Below the pieces are notes generated by a model. That model did not search any database. It was not told the DNA's origin and saw nothing but the letters and a program-made list of their open reading frames with translations. A stretch of 40,943 nucleotides of DNA from Rubrivivax sp. (lineage in GTDB: Bacteria; Pseudomonadota; Gammaproteobacteria; Burkholderiales; Burkholderiaceae_C), in contig JALHPY010000025.1 in assembly GCA_022842305.1 (NCBI GenBank), forward strand, positions 1 to 40,943. Reading direction: 5' to 3'. This document shows, piece after piece, positions 27,369 to 36,146 of the stretch. The position numbers and the translations under genes were made by a program. The stretch's first letter is position 1, and each line of letters opens with the position of its first letter.

Positions 27369-28565
27369 ATGATGAGCGCCATGCCCGCAGACCGCTTCCA
27401 GGCCCTCGCCCGATCGACCCTGGCCGCGCTGCTGTGCACGCTGGCCAGCGCCTGCGCCCACGCCGCGGAAGCCGCGCCCCTGCTGCCGCAGCACCACTTG
27501 CCGCCGCACCACCGCGAGGGCTTCTTCCAGAACAACTACACCGCGTTCGCGCCCAAGGGCTTGCTCGAGCTGATGAGCTGGCACTGGCAGGCGCGGCGTG
27601 ACGGCCTGCCGCGGCCGCCGCGCACGCCCACGCCCGTGGTGGCGCCCGAGCGCGAGTTCATCGCCGCCAACGCCCGCGCCGGCGCGGCGATGCAGCCGGC
27701 CGTCACCTGGATCGGCCATGCCACGGTGCTGGCGCAGCTGGGCGGCATCAACCTGCTCACCGACCCCATCTTCTCGGAGCGCGCCTCGCCGGTGGCGTGG
27801 CTGGGGCCGAAGCGCGCGCAGCCGCCAGGCCTGGCGCTGCACGAGCTGCCGCACATCGACGCGGTGGTGATCTCGCACAACCACTACGACCACTGCGACG
27901 AAGCCAGCCTGCGTGCACTGGCGGCGCAGCCCGGCGGGCCGCCGCTGTTCCTGGTGCCGCTGGGCATGCGCCACTGGATGGAGGGCATAGCCATCACTCA
28001 CGTGGTGGAGCTGGACTGGTGGCAGTCGCAGCGCGTGGGCGATGTGGAGCTGGTGCTGACCCCCGTGCAGCACTGGTCGGCGCGCGGCCTGCACGACCGC
28101 ATGCGTGCGCTGTGGGGCGGCTGGGCGGTGTTCGCGCCCGACCAGCACCTGTTCTTTGCCGGCGACACCGGCTACTCGGCCGACTTTGCCGACATCCGCC
28201 AGCGCTTCGCCGCGCGCCAGCAGGACGGCGGCTTCGACCTCGCACTGCTGCCGGTGGGCGCCTACGAGCCGCGCTGGTTCATGGCGCAGCAGCACATCAA
28301 CCCCGAGGAAGCCGTGCGCATCCACCGCGACCTGGGCGCGCGGCGTTCGCTGGGGGTGCACTGGGGCACGTTCGAGCTCACCGACGAGTCGCTGGACGAG
28401 CCGCCGCGCGCGCTGGCCCAGGCTCGCGCCACAGCCAGCTTGGCCGAGGAAGACTTTTTCGTGATGGCCATCGGCCAGACGCGGCTCCTGCCGCGGCGCG
28501 ACGCGGGACAATCAGCGCTTGCACGGAACCCGCAGCCTGCCGCTGCCTCCAAACCCAGCCCATGA
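27369..28565 (+). CDS. Exported MBL-fold metallohydrolase (NAPE-PLD/RomA-like)
   Basis: This 398-residue protein begins MMSAMPADRFQALARSTL, an export signal with a hydrophobic core TLAALLCTLASACAHAAE, so it is probably periplasmic. The metallo-beta-lactamase fold follows: TWIGHATVL, the metal motif SHNHYDHCD, LVPLGMRHWM, AGDTGYSADF and a final LGVHWGTFELTDE. This pattern (GHAT, HNHYDH, HWGTF) is that of the N-acyl-phosphatidylethanolamine phospholipase D-like group, suggesting action on phosphodiesters or lipids; the substrate is unknown. ATGs at 27369, 27372 and 27381 are all possible. The stop overlaps the next start (ATGA, 28562-28565), indicating translational coupling with the DsbD-like gene. 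Confidence 0.85.
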   Translation: MMSAMPADRFQALARSTLAALLCTLASACAHAAEAAPLLPQHHLPPHHREGFFQNNYTAFAPKGLLELMSWHWQARRDGLPRPPRTPTPVVAPEREFIAANARAGAAMQPAVTWIGHATVLAQLGGINLLTDPIFSERASPVAWLGPKRAQPPGLALHELPHIDAVVISHNHYDHCDEASLRALAAQPGGPPLFLVPLGMRHWMEGIAITHVVELDWWQSQRVGDVELVLTPVQHWSARGLHDRMRALWGGWAVFAPDQHLFFAGDTGYSADFADIRQRFAARQQDGGFDLALLPVGAYEPRWFMAQQHINPEEAVRIHRDLGARRSLGVHWGTFELTDESLDEPPRALAQARATASLAEEDFFVMAIGQTRLLPRRDAGQSALARNPQPAAASKPSP

Positions 28566-30676
28566 AGATTGCCCGTCTCGTATTTGCCGGCATCGCGCTG
28601 CTCTGCGCCGTGACCGTGGCCCAGGCCCAGGCCAATCCGGCCGTGGTCACCACCCCGCAGGTGCGGGCCGAACTGGTGGCGCATGCGCCCGAAGGCGTGG
28701 GCGCCGGCAAGCCGCTGTGGCTGGGCCTGAAGATCGATCATCAGCCGCACTGGCACACCTACTGGAAGAACCCGGGCGATTCCGGCCTGCCCACCACCCT
28801 GGCCTGGCAGTTACCGGCCGGCGCCACGGCCGGCGACATCGTCTGGCCGACACCGCTGCGCCTGCCTATCGGCCCGCTCATGAACTTCGGCTACGAGGGC
28901 ACGCTGCTGCTGCCGGTGGCCGTGACGCTGCCCGCCGGCTGGCAGGGCGATGCGCTGGACATCAAGCTGCGCGCCGACTGGCTGGTATGCAAGGACGTGT
29001 GCATCCCCGAAGGCGGAGACTTCGCGCTCAGCCTGCCGACGCAGGCGGCGACCGCCGGCCACGCCGCGCTGTTCGACGCTGCGCGCGCTGCCGCGCCGCT
29101 GGCCGTGGCCACGGCCCAGGCCACGGCGACGGTCGAGCCCGGTGCGCTGGTGCTGCGCGTCACCGGCCTGCCCGCCGCCCTGCAGGGCAAGGAACTGCGC
29201 TTCTTCCCCGAAACGCCGGGCCTGATCGCCAACGCCGCCCATCAGCAGGCCACCTGGCAGGGCGCCGACTGGAGCGCGCGCGTGCCGCTGGACCCGCATC
29301 GCACCGACGCGCCCCCCACGATTCCGGCCGTGCTGGCCTTCGACCGCTCCCCCGGCGTGCAGCTGCAGGTGGCCGTGACCACCCCCTGGCCCAGCGCCAC
29401 GCCGGCCACCGCGGCAACGCTGCCGCCACTGGCCGCCACGCCGCCGCCCGCGGCCGACATGGGCCTGGCGCTGTCGCTGTTGCTGGCGCTGCTGGGCGGC
29501 ACGCTGCTCAACCTGATGCCCTGCGTGTTTCCGGTGCTGTCGCTCAAGGTGATGGGCTTCGCTCGTCATGCCCACGACCGCCGCGGCCTGCTCACCGGCG
29601 GCCTGGCCTATACCGCGGGCGTGGTGCTGTCTTTCGTCGCGCTGGCCGCCCTGCTGCTGGCGCTGCGCGCCGGCGGCGAACAACTCGGCTGGGGCTTCCA
29701 GCTGCAGCAGCCGGCGGTGGTGGCGGCGCTGGCGGCGCTGTTCACGCTGATCGGCCTCAACCTGGCCGGCGTGTTCGAATTTGCCTCGGTGCTGCCTTCT
29801 TCCTGGGCCGCAGCGCGAGCGCGCCACCCGGTGGTCGATTCGGCGCTCACCGGCGTGCTGGCCGTGGCCGTGGCCTCGCCCTGCACTGCGCCTTTCATGG
29901 GCGCCTCGCTGGGTGCGGCCATGACGATGCCCGCCGCGCAAGGCCTGGCGGTGTTTGCCGCGCTGGGTCTGGGCATGGCCCTGCCCTACCTGGCAGCCAG
30001 CGCCTGGCCGGGGCTGGCGCGGCTGCTGCCGCGGCCGGGGGTGTGGATGGCGCACTTCAAGGTGCTGATGGCCTTCCCCATGTTTGCCACCGTGGTGTGG
30101 CTGGTGTGGGTGCTGGGCCAGCAGGCCGGCATCGACGGTGCCGCCGCCTTGCTGGGCCTGCTGCTGGCGCTGGCCTTCACGGCCTGGGCGCTGGGCTCGC
30201 CCACGCTGGGGCGGCGCGCGCGCAACGGCTTCGGCGCCGCGGCGCTGCTGCTGATGGCGGTGGCGTTGTTCTGGGCCGTGCCGGTGCTGCGCCACGAGGC
30301 CGTGGCCCAGGCCAACGACGCGGCCGCCGACTGGCAGCCCTGGTCGCCCGAGCGCGTGGCCCAGGCCCAGGCGGCCGGACAGCCGGTGTTCGTGGACTTC
30401 ACCGCCGCCTGGTGCGTGACCTGCCAGTTCAACAAGCGCACGGCCCTGGCCGACGCGCAGGTCATGGCCGATTTCGCCGCTGCCAAGGTGTTGCTGTTGC
30501 GCGCCGACTGGACACGCCGCGACGCCGACATCAGCGCCGAACTCACGCGCTTCGGCCGCAGCGGCGTGCCGGTGTATGCGCTCTATGCCCCGGGCTCGGC
30601 AGGGCCGGTGCTGTTGAGCGAGATTCTCAGCGTCGACGAAGTGCGCCGTGCCATCGCGGCGCTGCCGCGAAGCTGA
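28562..30676 (+). CDS. dsbD: DsbD/ScsB-type membrane thiol:disulfide interchange protein
   Basis: This 704-residue protein moves electrons from cytoplasmic thioredoxin across the membrane to periplasmic thiol proteins. A signal peptide (1-23) precedes a periplasmic N-domain with C143 and C147 (CKDVC). The central CcdA-like membrane domain starts near 300 and has paired cysteines C321 (LMPCVFPVL) and C441 (ASPCTAPFMG). The C-terminal thioredoxin-like domain has C618-V-T-C621 after TAAW. The long N-domain and its CxxxC favour the ScsB branch over classical DsbD. It overlaps the MBL-fold gene by four bases and is followed after 13 bases by a periplasmic redoxin that may be its electron acceptor. 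Reducing power for cytochrome c maturation is another possible use. Confidence 0.92.
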   Translation: MKIARLVFAGIALLCAVTVAQAQANPAVVTTPQVRAELVAHAPEGVGAGKPLWLGLKIDHQPHWHTYWKNPGDSGLPTTLAWQLPAGATAGDIVWPTPLRLPIGPLMNFGYEGTLLLPVAVTLPAGWQGDALDIKLRADWLVCKDVCIPEGGDFALSLPTQAATAGHAALFDAARAAAPLAVATAQATATVEPGALVLRVTGLPAALQGKELRFFPETPGLIANAAHQQATWQGADWSARVPLDPHRTDAPPTIPAVLAFDRSPGVQLQVAVTTPWPSATPATAATLPPLAATPPPAADMGLALSLLLALLGGTLLNLMPCVFPVLSLKVMGFARHAHDRRGLLTGGLAYTAGVVLSFVALAALLLALRAGGEQLGWGFQLQQPAVVAALAALFTLIGLNLAGVFEFASVLPSSWAAARARHPVVDSALTGVLAVAVASPCTAPFMGASLGAAMTMPAAQGLAVFAALGLGMALPYLAASAWPGLARLLPRPGVWMAHFKVLMAFPMFATVVWLVWVLGQQAGIDGAAALLGLLLALAFTAWALGSPTLGRRARNGFGAAALLLMAVALFWAVPVLRHEAVAQANDAAADWQPWSPERVAQAQAAGQPVFVDFTAAWCVTCQFNKRTALADAQVMADFAAAKVLLLRADWTRRDADISAELTRFGRSGVPVYALYAPGSAGPVLLSEILSVDEVRRAIAALPRS

Positions 30677-30689
30677 CAGGAGCCCGCCC

Positions 30690-31298
30690 ATGATCAAGCC
30701 CCTGCTCGCCGCCACCCTGCTGGCACTGGCCTCGGCCGCTGCCTGCGCCGCCGCCACCGTGGGCCAGCCGGCCCCGGCCTTCAGCGCGGTGGATACCAGC
30801 GGCAAGCCGGTGAAGCTGGCCGACTTCAAGGGCCGGCACGTGGTGCTGGAATGGGTCAACCCCGAGTGCCCCTTCGTCGAGAAGCACTACGGCAGCGCCA
30901 ACATGCAGGCCACGCAGCGCGAGGCGGTGGCCAAGGGCGTGGTCTGGCTGGCCATCAATTCCACCCACACCGGCCACAGCGAGTTCAAGACCCCGGCGCA
31001 GATGGCGCAGTGGATGCAGGCCCAGAAGGCCGCGGCCAGCGCCACGCTGCTGGACAGCGACGGCAGCATCGGCCGCGCCTATGGCGCGCGCACCACGCCG
31101 CACATGTACATCGTCGACCCGGCCGGCACCCTGGTCTATGCCGGCGGCATCGACAACCGGCCCACGGCCGACCCGGCCGACATCGCCGGCGCCACCAACC
31201 ACGTCAAGGCGGCGCTCACCGAGGCCCTGGCCGGCCAGCGCATCAGCCAGCCGGCGACGCGGCCCTACGGCTGCAGCGTCAAGTACGCGAGCCTGTAG
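30690..31298 (+). CDS. Periplasmic thioredoxin-fold/redoxin family protein
   Basis: This 202-residue protein has a signal peptide (MIKPLLAATLLALASAAACA) and an AhpC/TSA-like redoxin domain: VGQPAPAFSAVDTSGKPVKLADFKGRHVVLEW, then NPECPFVEKHY with C60 at the active-site position, IVDPAGTLVYAGGID, and a conserved end RPYGCSVKY whose cysteine could be the resolving residue. The single-Cys PECPF instead of CxxC separates it from classical thioredoxins. AGGAG at 30678-30682 supports the ATG at 30690. It is the third gene of the MBL-DsbD operon; receipt of electrons from the DsbD-like protein is inferred. Its 3' end overlaps glpD's by 20 bases. Confidence 0.88.
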   Translation: MIKPLLAATLLALASAAACAAATVGQPAPAFSAVDTSGKPVKLADFKGRHVVLEWVNPECPFVEKHYGSANMQATQREAVAKGVVWLAINSTHTGHSEFKTPAQMAQWMQAQKAAASATLLDSDGSIGRAYGARTTPHMYIVDPAGTLVYAGGIDNRPTADPADIAGATNHVKAALTEALAGQRISQPATRPYGCSVKYASL

Positions 31299-32907
31299 GG
31301 CTGACGAGCCCGTAGCCCTGCGCCAGCGCCACGAAGCGCTGCGCCGAGGCGGCGGCGTCGAAGTCGGGGCCCAGTTCCTCGGCCATGATCCGGGCCACGG
31401 GTTCGGCCAGTTGCGCCGCCGCAGCGGCATCCAGGAACAGCAGACGGCAGCGCCGCGCCAGCACGTCTTCGACTTCACGCGCCAGCTCATGGCGCACGGC
31501 AAAGCGCACCATGGCCTCGCTCAGGCCGGGGTGGCCGCTCTCGGCGTCGCGCCACAGCCAGTGGGCGGCGCCGGGCAGGGCATGCAGCAGCGCGGCCTCG
31601 CTGCCATACAGGTGTTCGCCCGGCGGCTCCGACAGCGGCCGGCCCGGCGCCGCGCCCAGCAGCGGCAGGCGCACCGTGGCCCCTGCCGGGCGCCGCGGCA
31701 GCAGGCCGCGCGTCATGGCGCGGTCCAGCACGTCTTCGGCCATGGCGCGGTAGGTGGTCCACTTGCCGCCGGTGACGGTGACCAGGCCCGAGCGCGCGAC
31801 GATCACCGTGTGCTCGCGCGACAGCGCCTTGGTGTCGTGGCCGTCGCCGCCCTGCTGCTTGACCAGCGGCCGCAGCCCCACCCAGACCGAGCGCACGTCG
31901 GCGCGCTGCGGCGCGCGCGCCAGGTAGCGGCCGGCCTCGCGCAGGATGAAGGCGATCTCTTCGGCAAAGGGCGCGGGCTCGCGCGCCAGGTCGGCGCGCG
32001 GCGTGTCGGTGGTGCCCAGGATGGTCTTGCCCAGCCAGGGCACGGCAAAGAGCACGCGGCCGTCCACGGTGCGCGGCACCAGCAGCGCATGGCCGCCGGG
32101 CATGAAGGACCGGTCCACCACCAGGTGCACGCCCTGGCTGGGCGCCACCAGCGGCGCGCGCGTCGGGGTGTCGGCTTCGCGGTCCATGTCGCGCACCGCG
32201 TCGACCCACACGCCGGCGGCGTTGACCACGCAATGCGCGCGCACCTCGGCGTGCTGGCCGGTCTCGGCGTCCTGCACGCGCAGACCGCGCACCTGGCCCT
32301 TTTCGCGCAGCAGCGCCACCGCCTCGCAGTGGTTGAGCACCAGGGCGCCGCGGGCCAGCGCGGTGCGCGCCAGCAGCAGCGCCAGGCGCGCGTCGTCGAA
32401 CTGGCCGTCCCAGTAGCGCACGCCGCCCTTGAGCGTGCCCAGCGGCCCGTGGCCGCGCACGCCCGGCATCAGCTGCAGCGCGCGGCTGGCGCTCAGCCAC
32501 TCGGTGGCGCCCAGGCCCTGGCGCCCGGCCAGCGCGTCGTAGGCCTTGAGGCCGGCACCGTAGAAGGCGTTTTCCCACCACTGGTAGCCGGGCATGACGA
32601 AGGCCAGGCGCTGCGCCACGTGCGGGGCGTTGGCCAGGATGGCGGCACGTTCGTGCAGGGCCTCGTGCACCAGGCCGACGTCGCCCTGCGCCAGGTAGCG
32701 CACGCCGCCGTGGGCCAGCTTGGTGGCGCGCGACGAGGTGCCGGCGGCGAAGTCGTGCGATTCCACCAGCACCACCGACAGGCCGCGGGCCACCGCGTCC
32801 AGCGCCACGCCCAGACCGGTGGCGCCGCCGCCGATCACCGCCAGGTCCCATTCGCGCGGCGCCTGCAGCCGCGCCCAGAGGTCGGCGCGGGCGGTGGAGT
32901 GGTGCAC
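31279..32907 (-). CDS. glpD: Aerobic glycerol-3-phosphate dehydrogenase
   Basis: GlpD is a membrane-associated FAD enzyme that oxidises sn-glycerol 3-phosphate to dihydroxyacetone phosphate and feeds quinone. The 542-residue protein has an N-terminal FAD site DLAVIGGGATGLGVALDA, the family signature GGVRYLAQGD, GTTDTPRADL in the middle and VTVTGGKWTTYRAMAEDVLD near residue 380, followed by the C-terminal helical domain. The GTG at 32907 is chosen because GAAGGG lies nine bases before it; a TTG at 32934 adds nine residues. The SMP-30 gene ends 14 bases inside that alternative. No glpF or glpK is adjacent, so glycerol uptake must be encoded elsewhere. Confidence 0.93.
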   Translation of the reverse strand: MHHSTARADLWARLQAPREWDLAVIGGGATGLGVALDAVARGLSVVLVESHDFAAGTSSRATKLAHGGVRYLAQGDVGLVHEALHERAAILANAPHVAQRLAFVMPGYQWWENAFYGAGLKAYDALAGRQGLGATEWLSASRALQLMPGVRGHGPLGTLKGGVRYWDGQFDDARLALLLARTALARGALVLNHCEAVALLREKGQVRGLRVQDAETGQHAEVRAHCVVNAAGVWVDAVRDMDREADTPTRAPLVAPSQGVHLVVDRSFMPGGHALLVPRTVDGRVLFAVPWLGKTILGTTDTPRADLAREPAPFAEEIAFILREAGRYLARAPQRADVRSVWVGLRPLVKQQGGDGHDTKALSREHTVIVARSGLVTVTGGKWTTYRAMAEDVLDRAMTRGLLPRRPAGATVRLPLLGAAPGRPLSEPPGEHLYGSEAALLHALPGAAHWLWRDAESGHPGLSEAMVRFAVRHELAREVEDVLARRCRLLFLDAAAAAQLAEPVARIMAEELGPDFDAAASAQRFVALAQGYGLVSPTGSRT

Positions 32908-32920
32908 GGCGCGCCGCCCT

Positions 32921-33814
32921 TCAGCCGCGGGCAAAGTTGACCGGCAGCCCCGGCACGGCCACGCGCGCGGCCAGCACGCAGCCGGCCAGCGGTTGCGCTT
33001 CCAGTTCGGCCGGTGGCCGCCTGTAGCGCGCCGTGGTCAGGTACAGCGTGCGCAGATCGGGCCCGCCGAAGCAGGGCATGGTGGGGCAGCGCACCGGCAG
33101 CGGCACTTCCTGCAGCACGCGGCCATCGGGCGCCAGGCGCAGCAGGCGCTGGCCCTCGAACATGGCGCACCAGTAGGCGCCTTCGGCATCCACCGCGGCA
33201 CCGTCGGGGCGGCCGCCATAGGCCGACAAATCACCGTCGGCCGGCTTGGGCGGGAATTCGGCGAACACGCGCCGGCCCGAGATCACGCCCTCGCCGAGCT
33301 GGAAGTCGAAGGCGTAGACGCAGTGCGCGGCGGTGTCGCTCCAGTACATCGTGCTGCCGTCGGGGCTGAAGGCCAGGCCGTTGCCCACCGTGATATCGCC
33401 CGCCATGCGGTGCAGACGCCCGCGCTCCCAGCGGTACAGCGCGGCCTGCGGCGCGTCGCGCGGTTCATAGATCGTGCTGACCCACAGGCGCCCCTGCGGG
33501 TCGGCACGGCCGTCGTTGAAGCGTTCCTGCGCCGGCTTGTAGGGCGGCGCGGCCAGGCGCTGGCGCTGGCCGCTGTCGGGGTTGAAGCGGAACAGCCCGT
33601 CGCGCATGGCCAGCAGCAGGTCGCCGTCGGGCAAAGGGGCGCAGCAGCCGGGCTCGGTCTCCAGCGCCCATTGCCGGTGCTGTGCAGTGGCCGGCGTGAA
33701 GCGGTGCAGCGCCTTGCCCGGGATGTCGCACCAGTACAGGCAAGCCTGCTCGGGGTGCCAGAAAGGCGACTCGCCCAGCAGCGAGGGGACGATCGGCAGG
33801 GGCCTGAAATCCAC
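32921..33814 (-). CDS. SMP-30/gluconolactonase family sugar lactone hydrolase
   Basis: This 297-residue protein is a six-bladed beta-propeller of the SMP-30/gluconolactonase/LRE family. Metal ligands are in the expected motifs: GESPFW (E15), ERFNDGRADPQGRLW, TVGNGLAFSPDG and RPDGAAVDAEG. Such enzymes open aldonolactones in non-phosphorylating sugar oxidation, for example galactono- or arabinonolactone. The start is a GTG at 33814, with AGGGG seven bases ahead. The neighbouring aldose epimerase (15 bases upstream) supports a role in aldose oxidation, but no sugar dehydrogenase or dehydratase gene is present in the window. Confidence 0.9.
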   Translation of the reverse strand: MDFRPLPIVPSLLGESPFWHPEQACLYWCDIPGKALHRFTPATAQHRQWALETEPGCCAPLPDGDLLLAMRDGLFRFNPDSGQRQRLAAPPYKPAQERFNDGRADPQGRLWVSTIYEPRDAPQAALYRWERGRLHRMAGDITVGNGLAFSPDGSTMYWSDTAAHCVYAFDFQLGEGVISGRRVFAEFPPKPADGDLSAYGGRPDGAAVDAEGAYWCAMFEGQRLLRLAPDGRVLQEVPLPVRCPTMPCFGGPDLRTLYLTTARYRRPPAELEAQPLAGCVLAARVAVPGLPVNFARG

Positions 33815-33829
33815 GTGGCCGCCCCTGGC

Positions 33830-34681
33830 TCAGACCGCGTCGATCTCCAGCTTCATCCAGGCGTCGAAGGTGGCGCCGGGCGCCAGCGCGCGCAGGCCGT
33901 GCGCGGCAGGGTCGGACATGTGGATGGCGTTGCTGACGTGGCTGACCGGTTCGACGCAGTAGTAGGGCTTGGTGTCGGGCGTGTAGACCACCAGGTAGGG
34001 CATGGACGAGGTCAGGCGCAGCGAGAGCTTCTCGTCACGGATGCGTGCCGGGCCGCGCCAGCCTTCGAAGCAGTGGTCGAAGGCCAGGTGCGCCACGTCG
34101 CCGTCGATGCCCGGCTGCGGCACGTGGCGCGTGGGCAGGCCGCTGGCGTCGCTGTCCCAGCGGTCGGTCAGCTCGATGTGCAGCCGGCTGCGGTGGCGCT
34201 TGGGAAAGTAGGGGTGCCAGCCCAGGCCCACCGGCTGCGGCTGCGCGGACAGGTTGGTGCAGGCCAGGTGAACTTCCAGCGCGCCGGCCGTCAGCACGAA
34301 GCGCTGGCGCGCCTCGAAGGCGAAGGGCCAGTGCGCGTCGGCGGCGTGCACGTAGCGCAGTTCGGCCTGGTCGGCCGCCTGCGACACCACATCCCAGGGC
34401 CGCTGCCAGGCCACGCCGTGCACCGAATGCGGGTTGTCGTCGAAGTTGGGCGCGGTCTGGTGGTCCTGCCCCTGCCAGCGGAAGCGGCGGTAGCCCAGGC
34501 GGTTGGAATAGGGCACCAGCGGGTAGCAGCCGGCCTGGCGCGCGCCGCTCAGATCGGCCGCTTCGGTGCTGCGCAGCACCGCGGTGTCGCCCAGCCACAA
34601 GCCGGCGACGGCGCCGCCCAGGTCGGGCCGCAGGGCCAGGCGCAATTCGCCCTGGCGCAATTCGATAAGGGGAATGCTCAT
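33830..34681 (-). CDS. Aldose 1-epimerase family protein
   Basis: This 283-residue protein shows the galactose mutarotase fold: the start MSIPLIELRQGELRLALRPD, CYPLVPYSNRLGYRRFRW with the conserved NR, NPHSVHGVAW with the first catalytic histidine, GLGWHPYFPKR with the second, and CVEPVSHVSNA carrying the catalytic glutamate. Aldose 1-epimerases interconvert alpha and beta anomers. It is shorter than E. coli GalM and belongs to the divergent group often found with sugar lactonases, as here. The ATG at 34681 is well placed. It is probably co-transcribed with the SMP-30 gene and glpD. Confidence 0.9.
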   Translation of the reverse strand: MSIPLIELRQGELRLALRPDLGGAVAGLWLGDTAVLRSTEAADLSGARQAGCYPLVPYSNRLGYRRFRWQGQDHQTAPNFDDNPHSVHGVAWQRPWDVVSQAADQAELRYVHAADAHWPFAFEARQRFVLTAGALEVHLACTNLSAQPQPVGLGWHPYFPKRHRSRLHIELTDRWDSDASGLPTRHVPQPGIDGDVAHLAFDHCFEGWRGPARIRDEKLSLRLTSSMPYLVVYTPDTKPYYCVEPVSHVSNAIHMSDPAAHGLRALAPGATFDAWMKLEIDAV

Positions 34682-34740
34682 GCCCCGATGATGCCGCAAG
34701 CCGCGCCCGGGCCCGGCGCCGGATTGGGCACGAAGGCGCG

Positions 34741-35247
34741 CTACCAGCGCGTGGCGGGGGCGTCGAGCTCGGCCTTGAGGTAGTGCGCGCCCGGGATGGG
34801 GTTGAAGTAATAGGGCGGGGTTTCCTCGAAGCCCAGCGATTCGTACAGGCCGCGCGCGGCCTCCATCTGGTCCAGCGTGTCCAGCAGCATGCACGAATAG
34901 CCTGCCTGGGTGGCCAGCTCCATCAACTGTTGCGCCAGCAACCGTCCCAGACCGAAGCGGCGCCAGGCGCGCGGCACGTACAGGCGCTTCATCTCGCAGG
35001 CGTTCACGTGGTCGGCGTCGGGCAGCGGGCGCATGGCGCCGCAACCGGCGGGCTGGCCGTCCACCTGCGCCAGCAGCAGCGCGCCGCCGGGCGCAGCATA
35101 GGCGCCGGGCAGGCCGGCCAGTTCGGCATCGAACTGCTGGAAGCACAGGTCTATGCCCAGGCCCGCGGCGTACTCGCGGAACAGCACGCGCACGGCCTCG
35201 ATCTGCGCCGGGGTCTCGGCCTGCAGCAGTTCGATGCGGTGCTTCAT
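34741..35247 (-). CDS. GNAT family acetyltransferase
   Basis: This 168-residue protein has the GNAT fold: MKHRIELLQAETPAQIEAVRVLFREYA at the N-terminus, CEMKRLYVPRAWRRFGLGRLLAQQLMELA with the acetyl-CoA loop, and YSCMLLDTLDQMEAARGLYESLGFEETPPYYFNPIPGAHYLKAEL at the end. The final PYY.NP..GA.Y pattern marks a subgroup of small GNATs of unknown substrate common in proteobacteria. It lies 59 bases upstream of the aldose epimerase and five bases before the end of the cytochrome b561 gene on the same strand. Confidence 0.88.
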   Translation of the reverse strand: MKHRIELLQAETPAQIEAVRVLFREYAAGLGIDLCFQQFDAELAGLPGAYAAPGGALLLAQVDGQPAGCGAMRPLPDADHVNACEMKRLYVPRAWRRFGLGRLLAQQLMELATQAGYSCMLLDTLDQMEAARGLYESLGFEETPPYYFNPIPGAHYLKAELDAPATRW

Positions 35248-35251
35248 GCGC

Positions 35252-35932
35252 TCAACCCTGCAGCGTCACCCAGTAGGCACCGGCCGCACACAGCATCACC
35301 ACCACCACCGCCAGCACGCGCTGCGCCATGCCGTCGGCGCTGTGCGGCGTGCCCGCGGGCAGGGCCTTGTCGCCCTGCAGCATGGGCCGCACCAGGTTCA
35401 CGCCCTTGGCCAGCAGGTAGTACAGGATGGCGGCCACATGCAGCCCCACCAGGCCCAGGATGATCCACTGGCCCCAGGTCTTGTGCCAGCTGGTGGCCAG
35501 CGCCGCGGTGGCCGTTTCGACCAGGCCGTTGAGCGGGCCGGAATAGGCGATCTCGTCGTCGGCCACCAGCCCGGTGGCCACTTGCACAGCCAGGATGGCC
35601 AGCAGGCCGAAGACCGAGAAGCTGCCCAGCGGGTTGTGGCCCACGTCCAGGTGCTCGCCCGGCCGCGTCTGGCCGCGCAGGTAGCGCAGCACCGTGGCCG
35701 GGGCATAGATGAAGCTGGCAAAGCGCGACCAGCGCCCACCCACCAGACCCCACACCAGGCGGAAGGCCAGCAGCGTGAGCATCACGTAGCCCGCGCGGAA
35801 GTGCCAGTCCATGGCACCGCCACCGATCTTGGCCGTGACCACAGAGGTCACGAGGCACAGCGCCAGCGTCCAGTGGAACGCCCGCGTGGGCAGGTCCCAC
35901 ACGCGCACGGGTTGTCGGAGGTGTTCGGGCAT
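35252..35932 (-). CDS. Cytochrome b561-family membrane protein
   Basis: This 226-residue protein has four to five transmembrane helices with candidate heme-ligand histidines H20 (RAFHW), H44 (DWHFRAGY), H150 (SWHKTWG) and H165 (GLHVAAIL). The opening VRVWDLPTRAFHWTLA is typical of the cytochrome b561/hydrogenase b-type family, which moves electrons between quinone and a periplasmic c-type cytochrome. The divergent neighbour encodes cytochrome c', a pairing seen often in betaproteobacteria, so that protein is the likely partner. The ATG at 35932 is chosen over one at 35962 because it starts just before the conserved segment. Confidence 0.9.
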   Translation of the reverse strand: MPEHLRQPVRVWDLPTRAFHWTLALCLVTSVVTAKIGGGAMDWHFRAGYVMLTLLAFRLVWGLVGGRWSRFASFIYAPATVLRYLRGQTRPGEHLDVGHNPLGSFSVFGLLAILAVQVATGLVADDEIAYSGPLNGLVETATAALATSWHKTWGQWIILGLVGLHVAAILYYLLAKGVNLVRPMLQGDKALPAGTPHSADGMAQRVLAVVVVMLCAAGAYWVTLQG

Positions 35933-36041
35933 GTTGCGGCGGCAAAGCTGGAACGGCTGCAACCATACCGCGACTTGCCCGCAGGCATCGCCCGGGTCGC
36001 TTGTTACCGACAGTTACGCCGTCGCCTGAAATCGACGGCTC

Positions 36042-36065
36042 GTACCCGGCGTACACCCTCCGTAC
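36042..36065. promoter_or_regulatory. Three phased GTAC repeats upstream of cytochrome c'
   Basis: GTAC occurs at 36042-36045, 36051-36054 and 36062-36065, spaced 9 and 11 bases, each followed by a C-containing triplet (GTACCC, GTACAC, GTACAC). Spacing close to a helical turn in the shared region between two divergent redox genes suggests a binding site for a multimeric regulator. Confidence 0.33.
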
Positions 36066-36146
36066 ACTCCAGCCCCGGCGCGAACTGCGCCCTGGGCATA
36101 TACCCCTCACCCCATCCGCACCTTCCCGTAACCCGGAGTCTCTCGC

